Part shown: positions 5,032 through 9,359 of the stretch, piece by piece
Layout of the letters: each line of letters begins with the position of its first letter
How positions within the stretch are numbered: position 1 is the first letter of the stretch
From: RGIG2161 sp964525525
GTDB lineage: Bacteria; Bacillota; Clostridia; Oscillospirales; CAG-272
Direction of reading: 5' to 3'
NCBI GenBank assembly: GCA_964525525.1
Contig: CAZGHD010000081.1
Location: 1 to 9,359 of the forward strand
DNA length: 9,359 nucleotides
Notes under the pieces: model-generated
Told to the model about the DNA's origin: nothing
Databases searched by the model: none
The model's input: the letters and a program-made list of their open reading frames with translations, nothing else
Program-made: the position numbers and the translations under genes

Positions 5032-6579
5032 ATGGCAAAGAGAGCGATAATCAGCCTGACCGACAAAACAGGCGTAGTTGAATTTGCAAAATCCTTGGTT
5101 GAACTCGGTTTCGAGATCATCTCCACCGGCGGTACCGCAAAGGTAATTTCCGACGCGGGTATCCCCGTTATCGGCGTGTCAGACATCACCGGTTTCCCGG
5201 AGTGTCTTGACGGTAGAGTAAAGACTCTTCACCCGAATATCCACGCAGGCGTTCTTGCTATGCGTTCCAATCCCGAGCATATGGCTCAGCTCAAAGAGCT
5301 CGGCGTTGAGACTATCGACGTTGTTGCGATCAACCTCTATCCCTTTAAGCAGACCATAATGAAGGACAACGTTACCAGAGAGGAAGCTATCGAGAATATC
5401 GACATCGGCGGTCCCACTCTCCTTCGTGCAGCGTCCAAAAACTATCAGGACGTAGCGGTAATCGTTGACCCTGCTGACTACGACAAGGTAATTGAAGAAT
5501 ACAAGGCAAACGGCGAAGTATCTGTTGATACCAAGCTCAAGCTGGCTTATAAGGTGTTTGAGCATACCGCGGCGTACGATGCGCTTATCGCGTCCTACCT
5601 CCGCCGTGAGACCGGCTCCGATATTTTCCCCGAAAAGCTTACTCTCACCTACGAGAAGGCTCAGTCTATGAGATACGGCGAAAACCCGCATCAGAACGCC
5701 GCTTTCTACCGCGAGGTAGGCAAGGGATTTGAGGGTACTCTTGCCGCGGCTGAACAGCTTCACGGCAAAGAGCTTTCCTACAATAATATCAATGACGCAA
5801 ACGGCGCGCTTGATGCTCTCAAGGAGTTTTCTGAGCCCTGCGCGGTTGCTGTTAAGCACGCTAACCCCTGCGGCATCGGCGTAGCTGACAATCTTTACGA
5901 CGCTTATATGAAGGCGTATGAATCTGACCCCGTTTCCATATTCGGCGGTATCGTTGCTATCAACCGTCCTCTTGACGGTAAGACTGCAGAGGAAATGGCA
6001 AAGCTGTTCCTTGAAATAATTATCGCTCCCGAATTCTCGCCTGAAGCACTTGAGATACTTACCGCAAAGAAGAATCTCCGTCTTCTTCGTCTCCCCGAAA
6101 TATCCAAGCCTAACCGCGCTGATATGCTGGATATGAAGAAGGTTGCAGGCGGTCTTCTCGTTCAGGAGCTCAACACCGAGCTTTACGACGATGCTGACGT
6201 TACCTGCGTTACCGAGCGTAAGCCTACCGAGGCAGAGCTTGCTGATATGAAGTTTGCTATGCGTGCAGTAAAACATACCAAGTCAAACGGTATCGTTCTT
6301 GTAAAGGACGGCGCGACTATCGGTATCGGCCCCGGCCAGACCAACCGTGTTACCGCTCTTGATATTGCTATCAAGTACGCAGGCGAGAGAGCAAAGGGGT
6401 CCGTTCTTGGTTCTGATGCTTTCTTCCCGTTCAGCGACTGTGTTGAAAGCGCGGCTGCAGCAGGCATCACTGCAATCGTTCAGCCCGGCGGTTCTATCCG
6501 CGACCAGGAGTCTATCGACGCGTGCAACAAGTACGGTATCGCAATGATATTCACCGGCAAGCGTCATTTTAAGCACTAA
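5032..6579 (+). CDS. purH: PurH, bifunctional AICAR transformylase / IMP cyclohydrolase
   Basis: Carries out the last two steps of IMP synthesis: formylation of AICAR by 10-formyl-tetrahydrofolate, then ring closure to IMP. At 515 residues it is full length. The N-terminal cyclohydrolase (MGS-like) domain covers about 1-195, with STGGT at 31-35, LDGRVKTLHP at 59-68 and N-L-Y-P-F at 101-105. The C-terminal transformylase domain follows, with YGENPHQ at 215-221, the catalytic pair K275-H276 in KHANPCG (275-281), G-P-G-Q-T-N-R-V at 433-440, SDAFFPF at 461-467 and the usual end T-G-K-R-H-F-K-H. AAAGGAA lies 9 bases before the ATG. It starts 30 bases after purN and is the last gene of the run, closed by a strong terminator 12 bases past its stop. 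It shares its folate cofactor with PurN. Confidence 0.98.
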   Translation: MAKRAIISLTDKTGVVEFAKSLVELGFEIISTGGTAKVISDAGIPVIGVSDITGFPECLDGRVKTLHPNIHAGVLAMRSNPEHMAQLKELGVETIDVVAINLYPFKQTIMKDNVTREEAIENIDIGGPTLLRAASKNYQDVAVIVDPADYDKVIEEYKANGEVSVDTKLKLAYKVFEHTAAYDALIASYLRRETGSDIFPEKLTLTYEKAQSMRYGENPHQNAAFYREVGKGFEGTLAAAEQLHGKELSYNNINDANGALDALKEFSEPCAVAVKHANPCGIGVADNLYDAYMKAYESDPVSIFGGIVAINRPLDGKTAEEMAKLFLEIIIAPEFSPEALEILTAKKNLRLLRLPEISKPNRADMLDMKKVAGGLLVQELNTELYDDADVTCVTERKPTEAELADMKFAMRAVKHTKSNGIVLVKDGATIGIGPGQTNRVTALDIAIKYAGERAKGSVLGSDAFFPFSDCVESAAAAGITAIVQPGGSIRDQESIDACNKYGIAMIFTGKRHFKH

Positions 6580-6591
6580 TAATTGGAAATC

Positions 6592-6628
6592 AAAAAATGC
6601 TCAGAGCAAACTGCTCTGAGCATTTTTT
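6592..6628. terminator. Bidirectional intrinsic terminator between purH and the TRAP permease gene
   Basis: A perfect 11-bp stem (TGCTCAGAGCA at 6598-6608 and TGCTCTGAGCA at 6612-6622) with the 3-base loop AAC, flanked by six A on the left (6592-6597) and six T on the right (6623-6628). Read from either strand it is a G+C-containing hairpin followed by a T run. It ends the purine transcript 12 bases after the purH stop and, on the other strand, the TRAP transcript 15 bases after the permease stop. The two units converge on it. Confidence 0.95.
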
Positions 6629-6643
6629 ATGCAATTTTAGAAG

Positions 6644-8590
6644 TTATTGCTGGGCCTTTACTTTCTTGCGTGTGATTATCTGGAATGCGGCTACGCTTCC
6701 GGCAAGGAGAAGACCGATAACGTCGGTCACGATTCCGGGATAGATCAAAAGCAGACCGCCTGCTACGCAGAGAATTCTTTGATACCAGTGCATATTACGG
6801 ATGAAATATCCTTCAAGCGCGGCTGAGACTGCGAAAATTCCGACAAGAGAAGTTATACAGATAAGTATTACTTCCCAAGGCGTGGTGTTGATAAACAGCA
6901 TCGCCGGATTGAGCGCGAATACGTACGGAACGATGAACGCGCCTATCGCCAGCTTGGTTGACGTGAATGCGGTCTTCATGGGGTTTGCCTGAGCTATCGC
7001 CGCGCCTGCGTAAGCCGCAAGAGCAACGGGGGGAGTAAGGTCGGCAACTATACCGAAATAGAATACGAAGAAGTGAGCTGCAACCATGGGAACGCCCATC
7101 TGTACGAGGATCGGAGCGCAGGTTGCCGCCATTATGCAGTAGTTCGCAGTAGTGGGAACGCCCATACCGAGAACGATACAGCAGAGCATAGTAAGGAAAA
7201 GCGCGATAATAACGTGGTTACCCGCAAGAGCGACGATACCGTTGAACAGCATATAAGCAAGTCCCGTGACGCCGATGATACCCGCGATGATACCTGCAAC
7301 ACCGCAAGCGGCGGCAACAGTAATCATACCCTGTCCGCCGGCGGCAAGAGCTTCAAGCAGACGCTTGGGGGTAATGCGGTGCTCTTTGTTGAACATACTT
7401 ACGACTATTGCCGCAACGATAGCGATAGCAGCCGCGTAAGCGATAGAGCGGGTACTGGTACCTACAAGGTATATGAGAAGCAGAAGGGGAAGAAGGAGAT
7501 AGGTCTGTTTAAGCAGAGGCTTGAGCTTGGGAAGCTCCTCACGGCTCAGACCGCGCAGACCCTCTTTCTTTGCTTCAAGGTGAACGGTAATGAATACGCC
7601 CGCAAAATAGAGAAGCGCGGGGAGAATTGCTTTTATTACGATATTTGAGTAGGGAACACCGACTGTCTCTGCCATAAGGAAGGCAGCCGCGCCCATGATG
7701 GGAGGCATTATCTGACCACCGGTTGAAGCCGCCGCTTCGGCAGCCGCAGCAAATTCCGGTTTGTAACCTGTGCGCTTCATAAGCGGAATGGTTACAGCAC
7801 CCGAGCCTACGGTGTTTGCAACCGAAGAACCGGAAACCATGCCTTCAAGTGCGGAAGCAACTACCGCAACCTTCGCGGGACCGCCGGAGAAGCGACCGAC
7901 GAGTGCGTTGGCGATCTTGATAAAGAAATCAGCGATGCCGGTGCGCTCAAGAAACGCGCCGAATATGATGAACATTACTATGTATTTTGAGCATACGTTA
8001 ACTGGAGTGGAAAGAATACCTTCCTTGGAGTAGAACAGAACTCTGACCGTTTCGGTAATACGCTTTATCATATCGGGGTTAGTTGATCCCCAGATGAGCG
8101 CGTAAACGAGAAGAACACCCGCGACGCAGAGAATCGGGAGACCGACACTGCGGCGGCAAAGCTCAACAAGAGCGATAATACCGATGATGCCGATTACGAC
8201 CTCGTACGGCATAATATTGAATCGCGCCACTATCGTTGATGCGTTGATTGCGTAGTACATAAATGCGCCGGTACCTGCGAGCATCAGTATGATGTCGTAC
8301 CAGGGCATAAAATTGACCTTCTGTTTTCCCTTACGGGCGGGGAATACGAGATAGCCGATGAATATAATGAACGCCATGAAGGTCGTGAGGCGGAGCTCGT
8401 CAAGCCACGTTGCGAAAAGCGTTACGTATATACAGAAAATCGAGAAAGCCGCCAGAATACAGGTGACGACAGTTTTGGGAACACCTTCCCAGATACGGGT
8501 ATTTGACTCGCGGTCAAACTTTTTCATAACTTCGTCAAGATCCATTGGTGCGTCTGTTTCGGGCACGGCTTTTTTCTTAAAAAATGCCAT
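6644..8590 (-). CDS. TRAP transporter fused permease (4TM/12TM), TAXI type
   Basis: The membrane part of a tripartite ATP-independent periplasmic-type transporter, which couples solute uptake to an ion gradient and takes substrate from a separate binding protein. The 648-residue length and the joining of the small (DctQ-like) and large (DctM-like) subunits in one chain are typical of TAXI systems. Residues 1-38 are cytoplasmic and charged; hydrophobic segments of the small-subunit part run through about 40-165. The large-subunit core has GSSVANTVGSGAVTIP at 254-269, then A-S-T-G-G-Q-I-M-P-P-I-M-G at 288-300, LGMGVPTTANY at 474-484 and ADLTPPVA at 516-523. Two or three further hydrophobic segments (about 571-635) and a basic tail close it. 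The start is the ATG at 8590: AAGGAGA lies 6 bases upstream, and an in-frame ATG at 8656 would start inside a hairpin and add a non-homologous low-complexity extension. It lies 93 bases after the binding protein gene. Family certain; substrate unknown. Confidence 0.95.
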   Translation of the reverse strand: MAFFKKKAVPETDAPMDLDEVMKKFDRESNTRIWEGVPKTVVTCILAAFSIFCIYVTLFATWLDELRLTTFMAFIIFIGYLVFPARKGKQKVNFMPWYDIILMLAGTGAFMYYAINASTIVARFNIMPYEVVIGIIGIIALVELCRRSVGLPILCVAGVLLVYALIWGSTNPDMIKRITETVRVLFYSKEGILSTPVNVCSKYIVMFIIFGAFLERTGIADFFIKIANALVGRFSGGPAKVAVVASALEGMVSGSSVANTVGSGAVTIPLMKRTGYKPEFAAAAEAAASTGGQIMPPIMGAAAFLMAETVGVPYSNIVIKAILPALLYFAGVFITVHLEAKKEGLRGLSREELPKLKPLLKQTYLLLPLLLLIYLVGTSTRSIAYAAAIAIVAAIVVSMFNKEHRITPKRLLEALAAGGQGMITVAAACGVAGIIAGIIGVTGLAYMLFNGIVALAGNHVIIALFLTMLCCIVLGMGVPTTANYCIMAATCAPILVQMGVPMVAAHFFVFYFGIVADLTPPVALAAYAGAAIAQANPMKTAFTSTKLAIGAFIVPYVFALNPAMLFINTTPWEVILICITSLVGIFAVSAALEGYFIRNMHWYQRILCVAGGLLLIYPGIVTDVIGLLLAGSVAAFQIITRKKVKAQQ

Positions 8591-8596
8591 TAGGAC

Positions 8597-8603
8597 TCTC
8601 CTT
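8597..8603 (-). promoter_or_regulatory. Ribosome binding site of the TRAP permease gene
   Basis: On the minus strand AAGGAGA lies 6 bases before the ATG at 8590. It sets the start 22 codons inside the longest open frame. Confidence 0.85.
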
Positions 8604-8625
8604 TTGGAATTACTTGTATCAAGAA

Positions 8626-8658
8626 GATTGGCTGCAGCGAGTTCAGCTGCAGCCAATC
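8626..8658 (-). repeat. Perfect intercistronic hairpin between TAXI receptor and permease genes
   Basis: GATTGGCTGCAGC (8626-8638) and GCTGCAGCCAATC (8646-8658) form a perfect 13-bp stem with a 7-base loop; 8 of 13 pairs are G-C. On the transcribed (minus) strand no T run follows it, so it is not a full intrinsic terminator. It begins 25 bases after the receptor stop and ends 22 bases before the permease ribosome binding site. A likely role is protecting the 3' end of the upstream message, or a partial stop, so that more binding protein than permease is made. The structure is seen; the role is inferred. Confidence 0.8.
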
Positions 8659-8683
8659 CTGTTAACTGATGATTTTTGAAAAA

Positions 8684-9359
8684 TTATTTAGCTTCTACGT
8701 TGATGCCTTTTTCAGCGAAGTATTTAGCTGCGCCCTTGTGGAAGGGAGCGGTCATACCTTCGGTAGCGTTAGTGAGAGAAAGCTCAGCGCCCTTTGCGTG
8801 CGCCGCGGTGATTGCTTCGATGTTGTCGAAGATAGCCTTGGTGATGTTGTAAACGTCATCCTCGGATGCGGAAGTGCTTACGATAAGGGTAGCCTTAACG
8901 GTAACGGTGGTTACATCCTCGGTCTGTCCTTCATAAGTACCTGCGGGAATCTTGTAGGTGGTGTAGTAGGGAGAAGTGCTCATAAGGGTAGAAGCAACTT
9001 CACCGTCGATAGGAACGAGATAAGCGTCGGTAGAGGTGCAAAGCTCCTGAATTGCGGGAGTGGGTGCGCCTGCAACGATGAACGCTGCGTCTATCTTGCC
9101 GTCCTTGAGCGCGTCAGCAGAGTCGCCGAAAGACTGGTACTGGGGCTGAATGTCAGCCTCGGAAAGGCCAGCAGCAGCAAGAATGTCAACTGCGTTGAAG
9201 TAAACGCCGGAGCCTGCAGCGCCGATAGAAACCTTTTTGCCCTTGAGGTCAGCTACGCTCTTGATGTTTTCGTCCATAGTAACGAGCTGAACAGCCTCAG
9301 CGTAAAGACCGCCGATAACGCGGAAGGAATCAAGCTTGCCTTCAGCCTCGAAGGAACGG
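8684..9359 (-). CDS. TAXI family TRAP transporter solute-binding protein, 5' end outside window
   Basis: The extracytoplasmic receptor that captures the solute and delivers it to the fused permease encoded downstream. About 224 codons are visible and the frame is open to the right edge. The signal peptide or lipobox and the first part of the N-terminal lobe are therefore missing. Family features seen: an R-V-I-G-G-L-Y-A-E-A-V-Q-L-V strand-helix region near the edge, then I-K-S-V-A-D-L-K-G-K-K-V-S-I-G-A-A-G-S-G (the usual D-L-K-G-K and G-S-G ligand-loop region), a Y-K-I-P-A-G-T-Y-E-G-Q hinge, and a C-terminal stretch with D-D-V-Y-N-I-T-K-A-I-F and A-P-F-H-K-G-A-A-K-Y-F. A methionine codon at 9277 lies inside the conserved domain and is not the start. 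It is the upstream partner of the permease, in the same orientation, with a hairpin between them. Characterised TAXI proteins often bind glutamate or other carboxylates, but the ligand cannot be inferred here. Confidence 0.94.
   Translation of the reverse strand, partial: RSFEAEGKLDSFRVIGGLYAEAVQLVTMDENIKSVADLKGKKVSIGAAGSGVYFNAVDILAAAGLSEADIQPQYQSFGDSADALKDGKIDAAFIVAGAPTPAIQELCTSTDAYLVPIDGEVASTLMSTSPYYTTYKIPAGTYEGQTEDVTTVTVKATLIVSTSASEDDVYNITKAIFDNIEAITAAHAKGAELSLTNATEGMTAPFHKGAAKYFAEKGINVEAK

Noticed and set aside
5179..6276. A 365-codon open frame on the minus strand opposite purH.
   Set aside because: It is wholly inside a well-conserved purH, has no ribosome binding site or promoter, and its product (cysteine-, leucine- and valine-rich) resembles nothing. 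Codon bias of the sense gene explains the open frame.
7073..7648. A 191-codon plus-strand open frame inside the TRAP permease gene.
   Set aside because: It is antisense to conserved membrane segments of a clear family member, has a composition typical of a shadow frame, and has no start signals.
8591..8656. A 22-residue N-terminal extension of the TRAP permease from an ATG at 8656.
   Set aside because: The start lies within the right arm of the intercistronic hairpin. The extension is low-complexity, and a strong ribosome binding site sits at 8597-8603 before the ATG at 8590.
8684..9277. The TAXI binding protein as a complete gene starting at the ATG at 9277.
   Set aside because: The frame stays open to the window edge and encodes conserved family sequence upstream of that methionine, so the gene is cut by the window.

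Overview
The window looks like a chromosomal segment of an anaerobic, gut-type member of the Clostridia (Firmicutes). This is inferred from strong AGGAGG-like ribosome binding sites on most genes, A+T-rich intergenic gaps with consensus sigma-A promoters, a GTG start, short purine-operon spacers, and Firmicutes-like forms of PurC, PurN and PurE. No rRNA, tRNA, mobile element, phage gene or CRISPR array was seen, so the genus stays open.

Layout. (1) Positions 1-1421, minus strand: the N-terminal part (about 473 residues) of an AMP-forming acyl-CoA synthetase running off the left edge, with a near-perfect promoter and a palindrome at its predicted transcription start. (2) 1422-1667: a divergent promoter region. 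(3) 1668-2384, plus: an unrecognised membrane-anchored protein of 238 residues with its own promoter(s). (4) 2447-2872, plus: a small NfeD-like membrane protein behind its own promoter. (5) 2960-6579, plus: four tightly spaced de novo purine genes, purE-purC-purN-purH, closed by a strong bidirectional terminator. (6) 6644-9359, minus: a TAXI-type TRAP transporter. The solute-binding protein gene (5' end outside the window) comes first and the fused 4TM/12TM permease follows. A perfect 13-bp hairpin lies between them.

How the genes work together. PurN (GAR to FGAR), PurE and PurC (AIR/N5-CAIR to CAIR to SAICAR) and PurH (AICAR to FAICAR to IMP) cover steps 3 and 6-10 of IMP synthesis, except for the adenylosuccinate lyase step. 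The set includes both 10-formyl-THF-dependent transformylations. purF, purD, purL, purM, purK and purB are not present here and must be elsewhere if the pathway is complete. The TAXI-TRAP pair imports an unknown, probably anionic, organic solute driven by an ion gradient. The acyl-CoA synthetase activates a carboxylic or fatty acid. The sequence shows no functional link between these blocks.

Most of the window is ordinary housekeeping and transport DNA. I see no convincing new multi-gene system. The points worth a second look are regulatory (the divergent promoter palindromes, the purE leader hairpin, the receptor-permease hairpin), the unknown membrane protein, and an unusual active-site loop in PurE with no purK nearby.
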